From: JAUWKC01 sp035529895
GTDB lineage: Bacteria > Planctomycetota > Phycisphaerae > Sedimentisphaerales > Anaerobacaceae
Direction: 5' to 3'
Assembly: GCA_035529895.1 (NCBI GenBank)
Contig: DATKVV010000077.1
Location: 1-64,000 of the forward strand
Length of the DNA stretch: 64,000 nt
Below, piece by piece: positions 33,017 through 42,539 of this stretch. A program made the position numbers and the translations under genes. Under the pieces are notes generated by a model that was not told the origin of the DNA, made no database searches, and was given only the letters and a program-made list of their open reading frames with translations. Positions within the stretch are counted from its first letter, which is position 1. The number at the start of each line of letters is the position of its first letter.

Positions 33017-35065
33017 CTATTTTAGCCAGCGGTCCAGCCAGGCGAGCACCGTCTCGTGCCACAGGATGGAATTGTGCGGCTTGAGCACCCAGTGATTTTC
33101 ATCTGGAAAGTACAGGAGTTTGCTTTCGATGCCGAGCCGCTGCAGGGCGGTAAATGTCGCCAGTCCGTGCGTATCCGCCACCCGGAAATCCAGCGCGCCG
33201 TGGATGACCAGCATGGGGGTCCTCCAGTTGCGTATGAAATTCACTGGGTTGTGCTTCTCGTAGCCGGTCATGTTTCGCCAGGGTGTTCCGAGGTGGTCCC
33301 ACTCAGGGAACCAGAGCTCATCGGTATCAAAGTAGGCCATCCGCTCATCGAGGCTGCCGTCATGACTGACCAGACACCGAAAACGGTCGGGCCACCTGCC
33401 GGCAACCCAGTTAATCATATAGCCGCCGAAGGAGGCACCGAGCGCTGCAACTTTCCGGCCGTCCATCCAGGGATACCGCTCCAAGGCCGCGGCCAGACCT
33501 TTCTGAAGGTCTTCCAGAGGTTTGCCGCCCCAGTCGCCTCGAATCGAATCCGTGAAGGCCTGCCCGTATCCGGTGGAACCGTGGAAATCCACCATAACCG
33601 CGGCGTAACCAGCCCCTGCATACACCTGCGCGTTCCACCGATAGTGGAAATGATTGGCAAAAGAGCCCTGGGGGCCTCCGTGGATCAAGAAGGCTACGGG
33701 ATACTTCTTAGCGGGGTCAAAATTCACCGGCTTGACCACATAGCAATAGACGGTCTGGTCATTCCAGCCTTTGAAAGAAAACTGCTCATATTCACCCATA
33801 CGAGCGGCAGCGATTCTTTCGGAGTTTATGCCGGTGATTCTGCGCACATCGTTTCCGTCGGGTCTGACCGAGTATAGTTCCGCCGGGGAGCTGAAGTTAC
33901 TCAGGCCGTAGACAATCCGGTCCTCGGTCGCGCCGACCGAATCGACGTAACCGTTTTTCACGAGCGTACGAATCCCGGCTTTCTCGACATCTATTGCGAA
34001 CAGCGATTGCTGGCCTGTATTAGCTGCTGTAGCGTAGAGCGTTTTGCCGTCCGGGGACCAGCAGAGCGATGACGGGCTGCGGTCCCAATCCTCGGTCAGA
34101 ACCCGCTCTTTGCCGTTCGGCCAGGAGCGCAGCATGATGGCAAAACGCTCAGCTTCGTAACCGGCTCTGGCCATCGCAAGATAGGCTAAGGTTTTGCCGT
34201 CGGGTGAAAAGAGAGGGAAGGTATCCCATGCCTTGTTTTTTTCGGTCAGACATCGGGGCGTCTGGGAGCCATCGACCGGCGCCTGGTAAAGGTCAAAGTT
34301 TGTTGACCAGGGTTCTTCCCGGCCCACATTCCGGGCGGTAAAGACAATGCCGCTGCCGTCCGGGGTGAATGTAATTTCCTCCGGCCCGCCGAACGGCTTC
34401 GAAGGGGTGTCGGCATCCATTCCCCGCATCAGATCCACGGCGTCGCCTCCAGCCGAGGGCATCACGAACAGATGCGAGCGCCGCCCGTCCTGCCAGGTAT
34501 CCCAGTGCCGTACGAACAGCCTGTCGTAAATCCGCCCGGTCGCCTTTCGCTTCTCAATTTCACTGAGCCGCTGCTTCGTACAATCTGCTGTGTTGGAGTC
34601 CGGAAAGACATCCATAGTAAAGCCGAGGTACTTTCCATCGGGCGAGAGGACCAGATTGCCCACGTCAAGAGGCTCGTCTGTGAACTGTTGCGCTTCGGCC
34701 TCGTCGATTCGAATCCGCCAGACCTGCCGGGTCCCCGACCGTTTTGACAGAAACCAGATTGATTTACCGTCGGGCGCCCAGCGAGGATTGGAGTCGTCTT
34801 CCGGATGTGAGGTCAGGCGGCGCAGACCTGTCCCGTCGGCACCGACCAGCCAAAGGTCGGTTCGCCCGCGGTTCGCTTCGAGGTCGGTTTTCCGCACCAC
34901 CATGACAATCCACCTGCCGTCCGGCGAAACATGGGGGTCGGAAATCCGGTCCATTGCAAGCATATCGTGGACGCAGAAGGGATGAACCTGGCCGGCCGGT
35001 ATCTCAGCAGCGGCAAGGATATGCAGTCCCGCGAAAAAAAACAAAAGCAAGGGTTTCAGGTCCAT
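33017..35065 (-). CDS. Secreted S9-family prolyl oligopeptidase/acylaminoacyl-peptidase-like
   Basis: A signal peptide (LLLFFFAGLHILAAAE) is followed by a seven-bladed beta-propeller built of WD40-like/TolB repeats (SPDGKYLGF, SPDGKTLAY, SPDGKTLYA) and a C-terminal alpha/beta-hydrolase domain. The catalytic triad can be seen: Ser in GASFGGY (about residue 545), Asp in ALDFRVAD and His in DENHWV near the C-terminus. 682 residues is the normal size of the exported DPP/acyl-peptidase type. The start follows AAAGGGG. It would cut short peptides outside the cytoplasm. Confidence 0.93.
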   Translation of the reverse strand: MDLKPLLLFFFAGLHILAAAEIPAGQVHPFCVHDMLAMDRISDPHVSPDGRWIVMVVRKTDLEANRGRTDLWLVGADGTGLRRLTSHPEDDSNPRWAPDGKSIWFLSKRSGTRQVWRIRIDEAEAQQFTDEPLDVGNLVLSPDGKYLGFTMDVFPDSNTADCTKQRLSEIEKRKATGRIYDRLFVRHWDTWQDGRRSHLFVMPSAGGDAVDLMRGMDADTPSKPFGGPEEITFTPDGSGIVFTARNVGREEPWSTNFDLYQAPVDGSQTPRCLTEKNKAWDTFPLFSPDGKTLAYLAMARAGYEAERFAIMLRSWPNGKERVLTEDWDRSPSSLCWSPDGKTLYATAANTGQQSLFAIDVEKAGIRTLVKNGYVDSVGATEDRIVYGLSNFSSPAELYSVRPDGNDVRRITGINSERIAAARMGEYEQFSFKGWNDQTVYCYVVKPVNFDPAKKYPVAFLIHGGPQGSFANHFHYRWNAQVYAGAGYAAVMVDFHGSTGYGQAFTDSIRGDWGGKPLEDLQKGLAAALERYPWMDGRKVAALGASFGGYMINWVAGRWPDRFRCLVSHDGSLDERMAYFDTDELWFPEWDHLGTPWRNMTGYEKHNPVNFIRNWRTPMLVIHGALDFRVADTHGLATFTALQRLGIESKLLYFPDENHWVLKPHNSILWHETVLAWLDRWLK

Positions 35066-35162
35066 AATTTTCCCCTTTAGCTGAATACCGGTTCGCTTGT
35101 TTGGATAGTTTACCGGCAGATAACAGTAACTGCAATGTCAGGCCGGTCCGGTCTTTACTGGG

Positions 35163-36782
35163 TTACCCTTCTTCCTTGGCGAGAATAACGGGGATATTGA
35201 GCCAGAAGGTCGAGCCTTTTCCAGGCCGGCTTTCAAGGCCGATGGTTCCGGCGAGCATTTCGGCCAGCTCCTTGCTTATTGCAAGTCCGAGCCCGGTGCC
35301 GGCGGATTGACGCGTAATAGAGCCGTCGACCTGACGGAACTTTTCAAATATTTTTTCCTGTTCGGCCTCGGCAATCCCGCAGCCGGTATCGGTCACCGAG
35401 ATTCGCACGGTCTTTTCATCGGCCATCCGTGCCCGGATTTCGATTCTGCCCCCCTCCGGCGTGAATTTCACGGCGTTACTGAGAAAATTATAGAGTATCT
35501 GCTGGACCTTGCCGGCATCCGTCATAAGCTCGGGCAAATGGTCGTCCACGGACAGTTTGACCTTTATTTTCTTTCTCTTTGTCAGGGCCGAAAAGTGCCC
35601 CACCACCGTTTTGCACAGCTGCGGCACATAGGTTCTCTCTACGTGCAGCTCCATCTTGCCGGCCTCGGTCTTTGCGATATTGAGCAGGTCGTTAATCAGA
35701 TTCAATAGCTGCGTTCCACTGGTTATGATGTTCTCGGCGTATCTTCGGCCCTTTTCTTTTGTTATTGTGTCGGGCCTGTCCCTCATAATCTCGGCGAAAC
35801 CGAGGATTGCATTCAGAGGCGTCCTGAACTCGTGCGAGATGTTTGCGAGGAATTCCCCTTTTATTTTGTTTGCCTTGAACAGCTCTATATTTCTCTCGGA
35901 CAACTGAACGATTTTGTCATCGAGCTGTTTGTTGGCCTGCCGCAGCTTTTCCTGAGCAGCTTGCAGCCGGTCCAGCATGTTGTTGAACGCGTTTGCCAGC
36001 TTTTCATATTCATCGCCGGTTTTTATTGCGCTCCTCGTATCGAGATTGCCCTCGGCGACGTTGTTCGCAATTGCCCTTAGCTGCCTGATGGGCCGCAGAA
36101 TTACCCTCTGAGTAATCATATAAAAGGCCACGATGGCCCCTGTCCCGGCGACTAACCCAGCAACGATTATCCAGACCAGATTCATAAGCCGGGTTCTGCT
36201 GATTTCACCGGCGGGTCTGCAAATAACCACCGCTCCTACCGGTTCATGTTGCAGAAAAACATCGCGCAACGCCGAGCCCTGGGGATTGTGGCAGCTTATA
36301 CATCTGTCGGTCGCCCGGAAGATTCGCACATAATTGCTTTGAACCGAGCCGGCCTTTCTGGCCAGCATGATGGACTCGTCTCTCTCTTCCTGGGCCTTGA
36401 GAGACTCAACCATCTGTTTCAACTCATCGCCCAACTGCGTGAGCTGTTTTTCGCCGTCTTTGGTGAATCGAATCCAGCATATTTCAGGGCGGTTTACATC
36501 GAGCACGGCGCCGGCGTCGGCCAGCGGCGGCAGCGTCGTTTCGCCGGGCTCTTTCAACTGAAAGTGCCGGCGCATCAGCGTTTCCGCTTTCGCTCGTCCG
36601 GCATCAAGGGACGCCTTTCTTGTGAGCTGGCCCATCCAGATATAGGGCAACAGAAGCGCCAGAGCGAGAATAAAGACCACCGCCGCGCCGAAGGCAACCC
36701 TGCACTTTTCCGCCAGCGAAAGCGGCCACAGCCTCAATCGTTCCAGAAGCCTGTGCAAAATGCGCTTTATATTAATCCGCAT
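35163..36782 (-). CDS. Sensor histidine kinase with periplasmic c-type heme motif
   Basis: Membrane sensor kinase. It has a membrane helix at about 29-50, then an outside domain of about 150 residues with the heme-attachment motif CISCH at 161-165, as in Tll0287/DUF3365 sensors. A second helix lies at about 203-224, then a HAMP domain, a coiled-coil linker, a HisKA domain with the phospho-acceptor His317 in SHEFRTPLN, and a HATPase domain with N box NFLSNAVKF, DTGCGIA and GTGLGLAI. A heme would make it a redox, oxygen or NO sensor. No response regulator is adjacent. Cytochrome c maturation genes are not in the window. Confidence 0.9.
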   Translation of the reverse strand: MRINIKRILHRLLERLRLWPLSLAEKCRVAFGAAVVFILALALLLPYIWMGQLTRKASLDAGRAKAETLMRRHFQLKEPGETTLPPLADAGAVLDVNRPEICWIRFTKDGEKQLTQLGDELKQMVESLKAQEERDESIMLARKAGSVQSNYVRIFRATDRCISCHNPQGSALRDVFLQHEPVGAVVICRPAGEISRTRLMNLVWIIVAGLVAGTGAIVAFYMITQRVILRPIRQLRAIANNVAEGNLDTRSAIKTGDEYEKLANAFNNMLDRLQAAQEKLRQANKQLDDKIVQLSERNIELFKANKIKGEFLANISHEFRTPLNAILGFAEIMRDRPDTITKEKGRRYAENIITSGTQLLNLINDLLNIAKTEAGKMELHVERTYVPQLCKTVVGHFSALTKRKKIKVKLSVDDHLPELMTDAGKVQQILYNFLSNAVKFTPEGGRIEIRARMADEKTVRISVTDTGCGIAEAEQEKIFEKFRQVDGSITRQSAGTGLGLAISKELAEMLAGTIGLESRPGKGSTFWLNIPVILAKEEG

Positions 36783-36892
36783 AAATTAAAGTTCCACGCT
36801 TGCCAGGACCATTCTCAGCATACATCAATGGACGCAAAAGCATAAAATGAAAGCGAGCGATTCCGGTTTTTCAGCCTTTAAGCGCCTCGTTT

Positions 36893-37939
36893 TTACTCTT
36901 TTAGTCGGTGGAGTTCGGCCCTCATCCTGGGCAAAGCCTCCGGGTAACTTTCCCGAATGAATTCAACAAGCTTCTCTCTGACGTGACATCGCAGGTTCCA
37001 CGCCGCTGAAGCATCTGCGGCGCTCATAAGGGCCCGCAGCTCGATTGTCCGCTCGGTTGTATTGGTGACCTGCAGGACGCAGACCTTGCCGTCCCAAGAC
37101 TGCGAGTTTTTCAGGACTCGCTGAAGCTGCTCTCTGACGGCATCGATGCTTACAGTGTAGTCGGTGTAGATGTAGACCGTGCCCAGTATGTCGGCGGTGG
37201 TGCGGGTCCAGTTTTGAAAAGGTTTTTCGATGAAATAAGTAATCGGCACGATGAGCCGCCGAAGGTCCCAGATTTTGACCACTACATAGGTCAGAGTTAT
37301 CTCTTCAATCCGGCCCCATTCGTTTTCCACGATGACCACATCGTCAATGCGAATAGGCTGAGTAATCGCAATCTGAAGGCCTGCAATGAAGGTTCCAATA
37401 GTGCGCTGGGCGGCCATGCCGACGACAAGGCCGATAATCCCCGCCGACGCCAGAATGGTTGTGCCGAGCTGTCTGACTTTGGGGAAGGTCATCAGTATTG
37501 TCCCCAGCGCCAAGATGATTATCACTACAGTTACTATCCGCTTGATGACCTTAAGCTGTGTTTGTATCTTCCTTGCCCTGAGGTTGTCTTTCACTTCAGT
37601 GGTGAAACGACTGGCAATATAGTCTTCAAAAACGTAGATAGTTTTAATTAGTAGCCACGAAACCAGCCCTATGAAAAGCACGCTGAGCAGGTGTTGCACG
37701 CCCGCAAGGTCCCTGCCGGGCAGTGCAACCGGCAGAGCCAGGCGGATTACAAACACAATAACGACCCATTGCAGAGGGTGGTAGCAATGTTTAACCAGCG
37801 AGTTATCCACGACGCTCTTTGTGCGTTTGGCAACTTGTCGCAGTATTCTGAAGATTAGGAAATGTCCCACCAGAGCCGCCATCAGGACAGCACCGGCAAG
37901 CCACGCCGCCATTACCCAGTCTTTTGAGATTGCCAACAT
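36893..37939 (-). CDS. Small-conductance mechanosensitive channel (MscS family)
   Basis: A membrane channel of the MscS type, expected to release solutes under osmotic stress. Several membrane helices occupy the first 180 residues. The pore helix region is TILASAGIIGLVVGMAAQRTIGTFIAG, with the Gly/Ala pattern of TM3, followed by the MscS beta domain (IDDVVIVENEWGRIEEITLTY) and a C-terminal alpha/beta part. 348 residues is near normal. It lies between the sensor kinase and aspS without close spacing. Confidence 0.92.
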   Translation of the reverse strand: MLAISKDWVMAAWLAGAVLMAALVGHFLIFRILRQVAKRTKSVVDNSLVKHCYHPLQWVVIVFVIRLALPVALPGRDLAGVQHLLSVLFIGLVSWLLIKTIYVFEDYIASRFTTEVKDNLRARKIQTQLKVIKRIVTVVIIILALGTILMTFPKVRQLGTTILASAGIIGLVVGMAAQRTIGTFIAGLQIAITQPIRIDDVVIVENEWGRIEEITLTYVVVKIWDLRRLIVPITYFIEKPFQNWTRTTADILGTVYIYTDYTVSIDAVREQLQRVLKNSQSWDGKVCVLQVTNTTERTIELRALMSAADASAAWNLRCHVREKLVEFIRESYPEALPRMRAELHRLKE

Positions 37940-38094
37940 AGAATTACTCCCATGCGATAGGTCATCTTCTCACGGCAGCCTCTGGGCCATATTATTTATA
38001 ACGTATTGTTTCTCAACGGACAAGCGCGCAAGGGCGTCAAAGCGCGCATTGGAGCGCCGAAATTCTCATTTTTGCCGGCCTGCCGGGGCAGTTT

Positions 38095-39909
38095 TCAGGG
38101 CTGTTCCCCGGTCTTCTGCTCGATAGCGTGCAAGTGTTTCTGCGTCCGCAGATTCAGCTCATCGAGCTGTTTCTGGTCCACCTCGCTCGGCGCGTCGGTC
38201 AGCAGGCACTGGCCGCGCTGGGTCTTGGGGAAGGCGATAACGTCCCTTATATTGTCCGTGCCGGTCAGAAGCATTATCATTCTGTCCAGACCGAGCGCTA
38301 TCCCGCCGTGGGGCGGGGCGCCATATTCAAGGGCCTGCAGGAAGAAACCGAAGCGCCGCTGCGCCTGTTCGTCGGAGATGTTCAGCAGCTTGAAGACTTT
38401 TCGCTGAACGTTCGGGTCGTGTATACGAATGCTGCCGCCGCCGATTTCAGAGCCGTTGACCACAATATCATAGGCCTGCGAGCGGATATTGGCCGGGTCG
38501 CTTTCCAGCTTTCCCAAATCCTCCGGCAAAGGGGCGGTGAACGGATGGTGAAGCGAGTCGTAACGCTTTTCGTCATCGTTCCACTCAAACAATGGAAAAT
38601 CCACCACCCACAGAAAGGCAAAGCTCTTTTTATCGTGGAGTTTAAGCTCCCTGGCGAGCTTGCACCGCAGCGGGGCCAGGGCCTTGTTGGCGGCTGTCTC
38701 GCTGCCGGCGACGAAAAGCAGCAAGTCCCCCTCTTTTGCCTCGAAGCGGTCAATTATCTGCTGCATTTGTTCGGCGCTGAAAAACTTGCCCAGACCGCCG
38801 ACCGGGGCCAGCGTGCCGTTTTCTTTTTTGAGCTTTAACCAGGCCAGTCCTTTTGCCCCGTAATCGCCCACAAATTCGGTCAGGGTCTTTTCGATGTCGC
38901 TTCGGGTATATTTTTCCCCGGCCGGTGCACAAAGCCCTTTTACTACCCCGCCCTTTTCAATGGCCGAGGTAAATACCTTGAACGTGCTCTTGCCGGCAAG
39001 GTCGGAAATATCCTTCAGCTTCATATCGAAGCGCAAATCCGGCCTGTCTGTGCCGTAATCGGCCATCGCTTCCTGGTAGCTCATGCGCCGCATCGGCGCC
39101 TTCACGTCCACATCCAGTATCTGCTTCCAGATTTTTGCCACAAGATTTTCGTGGACTCCTATGACGTCATTGCAGTCGACAAAACTCATCTCGACATCAA
39201 TTTGCGTAAACTCCGCCTGGCGGTCGGCCCGCGGGTCCTCATCACGGAAGCAGCGGACTATCTGAAAATATTTGTCAACGCCGCTGACCATTAGAATCTG
39301 CTTGAACAGTTGCGGCGACTGCGGCAGGGCATAGAAGCAGTTTGTGCTGAGTCTGCTGGGTACGAGAAAATCCCTTGCCCCTTCCGGGGTGCTCTTGGCC
39401 AGCATCGGCGTCTCAACCTCCCAGAAACCCAGTTTATCGAAGTAGTCCCGCGCGACCTTCGTGACACGATGGCGGGTCTGCAGTCTGCGCAGCATTTCGG
39501 GCCGGCGCAGGTCGATATACCGGTAGGCCAGCCGAAGCTCCTCGCCCGTCTTTTCGGCGTTCTCAAAGTCAAAAGGCGGCGTCCTCGAACGATTGAGGAT
39601 TTCCATTTGCTCCACGGCCACTTCGATTTGCCCGGTGGGCAGCTTCGGGTTTTCCATACCCTCGCTTCGCGGCCGCACCACTCCCTTCACGGCGACTACC
39701 CATTCGCAGCGGACCGTCCTTGCCAGCTTGTGGACCTGCGGGTGACTCTCAGGATTAAAAACCGCCTGGGTCAGACCGTCTCTGTCGCGCAGGTCAATAA
39801 ATACCAGATTGCCGTGGTCGCGATATGAATGGACCCACCCGGCCAAAGTAACCTTCTTGCCGGCATCCTCCAGGCGAAGATGGCCGCAAGTGTGTGTTCT
39901 CTTGAGCAT
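38095..39909 (-). CDS. aspS: Aspartyl-tRNA synthetase
   Basis: Class II aminoacyl-tRNA synthetase: OB-fold anticodon-binding domain, the catalytic core with class II motifs (PQLFKQILMVSGVDKYFQIVRCFRDED) and an inserted GAD domain (about 290-420) that marks the bacterial type. The C-terminal motif 3 (GIALGLDRMIMLL) is intact. Residue 32 in RDHG is His, the residue found at this place in non-discriminating enzymes that also charge tRNA-Asn; discriminating enzymes usually have Leu there. If so, the cell would need GatCAB. 604 residues is full length. Confidence 0.95.
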   Translation of the reverse strand: MLKRTHTCGHLRLEDAGKKVTLAGWVHSYRDHGNLVFIDLRDRDGLTQAVFNPESHPQVHKLARTVRCEWVVAVKGVVRPRSEGMENPKLPTGQIEVAVEQMEILNRSRTPPFDFENAEKTGEELRLAYRYIDLRRPEMLRRLQTRHRVTKVARDYFDKLGFWEVETPMLAKSTPEGARDFLVPSRLSTNCFYALPQSPQLFKQILMVSGVDKYFQIVRCFRDEDPRADRQAEFTQIDVEMSFVDCNDVIGVHENLVAKIWKQILDVDVKAPMRRMSYQEAMADYGTDRPDLRFDMKLKDISDLAGKSTFKVFTSAIEKGGVVKGLCAPAGEKYTRSDIEKTLTEFVGDYGAKGLAWLKLKKENGTLAPVGGLGKFFSAEQMQQIIDRFEAKEGDLLLFVAGSETAANKALAPLRCKLARELKLHDKKSFAFLWVVDFPLFEWNDDEKRYDSLHHPFTAPLPEDLGKLESDPANIRSQAYDIVVNGSEIGGGSIRIHDPNVQRKVFKLLNISDEQAQRRFGFFLQALEYGAPPHGGIALGLDRMIMLLTGTDNIRDVIAFPKTQRGQCLLTDAPSEVDQKQLDELNLRTQKHLHAIEQKTGEQP

Positions 39910-40232
39910 CGCAAGATCTCTCTAATAAGTTCCGGCCTTCAACTTATCCGAAATGGGCCTCCGACATAAAGCCCACCGGAACATTGGCCAAAGATTAGTC
40001 AGCTTAGCCTACGGCGATTGTTTCGTCAATAACGGCTTTTTGATATTTGCCTTGCGCCGCTTTTGGGGGTTCAGGCGGCTTTTTGCGCGTTTTGGCCGGT
40101 CTTTTCAATGTTGACTTGCTTACGACAATTCTCGGCGCCGGCACGGCCGGCGCAAATCATCGCAGAAAGGCGCAATCGGTAAGCGTACCCGAAGGGGTAA
40201 TATGACACAACTGCGACAGGCCGGTACGGCTT
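39910..40232. other. Gap between the duplicated redoxin and aspS
   Basis: The only structure I see is a hairpin on the plus strand at about 40058-40086: GCCGC pairs with GCGGC and is followed by TTTTT. It looks like a terminator, but no plus-strand gene lies before it. No open reading frame stands out. Confidence 0.3.
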
Positions 40233-41345
40233 TCAGCGACCGTACTTGACAGAGCAGCCGTAGGGCCTGGTCGTCGGCGTGCTTATTGTTTTACCGCCGG
40301 CAAGCTCGGCCAGAGCTGCATCGACATAGTTAGTTGCTCCCTCCTGCTTCCTGCCCAAAGGCGAGTCGTCAATTGCACCGGCGTATACGATGCTGCCTTT
40401 GGCGTCAATGATGTAGATGTGCGGCGTAGTCCTGGCGCCGTAGGCCCGCCCCACCACACCCGAGCGGTCGTCGAGTATCGGATAAGGCAGTTTGTGTCTA
40501 TCTGCAAACTCTTTGTTCTGGTCCGGCGTCGCATGGCTCGTACTGTTTATGGCCAGCCAGACGACATTTTTGTCCCTGTACCTGTTCGCAAGCTCCACCA
40601 TCGTGCCGGCCTTTTCGTAGTGGTATCTTACGAAGGGGCACTCGTCGTTGAACCACTCCAGAACGACAATTTTTCCCGCATAATCGGAAAGGCTTATTTC
40701 TCTGCCGTCGAAGCTCTTGAGCGTGAACGCCGGCGCCTTGCCATACTTGACGGAGCAGCCGTACGGCTCCGTGGCGGCAGCGCTCACCGGCTTGCCGGCG
40801 GTCAACTCCGCCAGAGCCCTATCGACGTAGTTAATCACGCCTTCTTTTTCTCGGCCCAGCGGCGAATTATCAATGGCGCCGGAATAGGCTATCACGCCGT
40901 TTGTGTCAATGATATACATGTGCGGTGTTGACTTGGCGCCGTAGGCCCGCCCCACCGCGCCTAACCTGTCATCAAGTATTGGATAAGGCAGTTTGTGTCT
41001 ATCTGCAAACTCTTTGTTCTGGTCCGGCGTCGCATGGCTCGTACTGTTTATGGCCAGCCAGACGACATTTTTGTCCCTGTACCTGTTCGCAAGCTCCACC
41101 ATTGTGCCGGCCTTTTCGTAGTGGTATCTTACGAACGGACACTCGTAATTGAACCACTCCAGAACGACAATTTTTCCCGCATAATCGGAAAGGCTTATTT
41201 CTTTGCCGTCAAAGCTTTTGAGCATAAAGGCCGGTGCTTTGCTGCCCGCCGCCGGCCTGGTTTCGGCCGCCTTACTCTGACCACACGTAAACAGCACGCC
41301 TGCAGTCGCCAATATCACTGCCATTCCAAAAACTGTTGTTCTCAT
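40233..41345 (-). CDS. Exported protein made of two tandem AhpC/TSA-type redoxin domains
   Basis: A signal peptide (MRTTVFGMAVILATAGVLFTCG, possibly a lipobox) is followed by two nearly identical redoxin domains of 167 residues, each starting APAF and ending PYGCSVKYG. Each has the active-site segment EWFNxECPFVRYHY with one Cys and no CxxC, so it fits a one-Cys peroxiredoxin or thiol-peroxidase-like group. Each also has a conserved STPH or TTPH (cis-Pro-like) segment. The DNA of the two copies is almost the same over long runs, showing a recent in-frame duplication of 501 bases. The start follows AAAGGGCGG. The partner protein is unknown. Confidence 0.88.
   Translation of the reverse strand: MRTTVFGMAVILATAGVLFTCGQSKAAETRPAAGSKAPAFMLKSFDGKEISLSDYAGKIVVLEWFNYECPFVRYHYEKAGTMVELANRYRDKNVVWLAINSTSHATPDQNKEFADRHKLPYPILDDRLGAVGRAYGAKSTPHMYIIDTNGVIAYSGAIDNSPLGREKEGVINYVDRALAELTAGKPVSAAATEPYGCSVKYGKAPAFTLKSFDGREISLSDYAGKIVVLEWFNDECPFVRYHYEKAGTMVELANRYRDKNVVWLAINSTSHATPDQNKEFADRHKLPYPILDDRSGVVGRAYGARTTPHIYIIDAKGSIVYAGAIDDSPLGRKQEGATNYVDAALAELAGGKTISTPTTRPYGCSVKYGR
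40481..41245 (-). repeat. Direct repeat of 501-bp period within the redoxin gene
   Basis: The sequence at 40481-40745 returns at 40982-41245 with a constant offset of 501 bases and only scattered differences, so the duplication is recent or kept similar by gene conversion. Confidence 0.9.
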
Positions 41346-41574
41346 TGTTCCGCCCTTTCAATAAATATTTCGGTTTACAGGTTCCGATAACATAGTCATG
41401 TTACTTTAGCAGCCCCGGGTTCTATCTACGATAAGAATACCATACGAGGTGCATTTTTGTGCTAAATTCTGCCTGTTTTCTGTTAACGATTTAAGCAGAA
41501 TCCGGAAAGATGCCTGGAGCGTCGAGAATCTCGGTAATTTCTCTTATGAGGACCCTTGAGGGCTCTGGTACGGG

Positions 41575-42462
41575 TTACATCAGGGACGTGCTGAAATAGC
41601 GCTCCGCCCTGTCCGGCAGGACCGTTGCGATATTGCCGCTGACGGTCTTGGCCAGCTTCCGGGCCGCCCAGACGTTTGCGCCGGAGCTGATTCCCACGAG
41701 CATCCCGTAATCCCTGCCCAATTGCCGGGTCGTCTCAATCGCATCCTCGTCGGTTACTTCTACGACTTCGTCAATCAGCGAGACGTCCAGCACCGCGGGA
41801 ATGAACCCGTCGCCGATGCCCTGAATCTGGTGCAGGCCCGGCTCGTGTCCAAGCAGGGCCGATTTGTCTTTTGGCTCAACGGCCGCTATTCTTGCATCTG
41901 GTTTGTGCTCTCTAAGGAATTTCCCTACTCCTTGAAGCGTACCCCCGCTGCCCACGCCGGCCACGAAGCAGTCGATTTGGCCGCCCATCTGCCGCCACAG
42001 CTCTCGCGCGGTCTGCTCGTAATGGACGCGGGGATTCTCGGGATTCTCGAATTGCTGAGGGACGAAAACCCGCTTATCCTCGGCCGCTATCTGTTCAACC
42101 CGGCGGACCGCCCCTGCAATACCCTCATTATCCGGCGTCAGGACAAGCTCCGCCCCCAGGGCCTTAATAAGCTTTTTCCGCTCCTCGCTCATGCCTTCGG
42201 GCATTACCAGGCGGACGCGATAACCCATCAGGCGACCGACCAGAGCAAGGCCGATGCCGGTATTGCCGCTGGTCGGCTCGACAATTATGGAGTCCGGATT
42301 GAGTTTGCCGTCCCGCTTGGCCGCTTCGAGCATTGCCAGGGCCACGCGGTCCTTGATACTGCCGCCGGGGTTAAGAAACTCGGCCTTGGCGAAGATTTTT
42401 TCGCCTTTTAATTGCAATAAGGGGGTATTACCTATTAGTTCAAGTATGTTGTCTGTAAGCAT
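41575..42462 (-). CDS. cysK: Cysteine synthase (O-acetylserine sulfhydrylase)
   Basis: PLP enzyme that makes cysteine from O-acetylserine and sulfide. The PLP lysine is Lys37 in NPGGSIKDR. The acetylserine-binding loop PTSGNTGIGLA and the phosphate-binding GVGSGGTLQG are intact, as is GISSGAN near the C-terminus. 295 residues is slightly short compared with the usual 305-320. The ATG at 42462 follows GAGG. It runs divergently from the RNA gene at 42540, whose AT-rich upstream region separates them. cysE is not in the window. Confidence 0.95.
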   Translation of the reverse strand: MLTDNILELIGNTPLLQLKGEKIFAKAEFLNPGGSIKDRVALAMLEAAKRDGKLNPDSIIVEPTSGNTGIGLALVGRLMGYRVRLVMPEGMSEERKKLIKALGAELVLTPDNEGIAGAVRRVEQIAAEDKRVFVPQQFENPENPRVHYEQTARELWRQMGGQIDCFVAGVGSGGTLQGVGKFLREHKPDARIAAVEPKDKSALLGHEPGLHQIQGIGDGFIPAVLDVSLIDEVVEVTDEDAIETTRQLGRDYGMLVGISSGANVWAARKLAKTVSGNIATVLPDRAERYFSTSLM

Positions 42463-42505
42463 TTAAGCGCCTCAAAAAATTTTTAAAAATTTCTTAAAAA
42501 AGTCC

Positions 42506-42533
42506 TTGCATCGCCGCAAATATATACTATAAT
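42506..42533 (+). promoter_or_regulatory. Strong promoter of a probable non-coding RNA
   Basis: TTGCAT at 42506-42511 and TATAAT at 42528-42533, 16 bases apart. An unusually AT-rich stretch (42473-42502) lies directly upstream and resembles an UP element. No convincing reading frame lies downstream before the terminator. Confidence 0.65.
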
Positions 42534-42539
42534 GATAAA

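Noticed and set aside
40058..40086. Terminator-like hairpin with TTTTT on the plus strand
   Set aside because: No plus-strand gene or promoter lies upstream, so I did not call it a terminator; it is mentioned in the gap entry.
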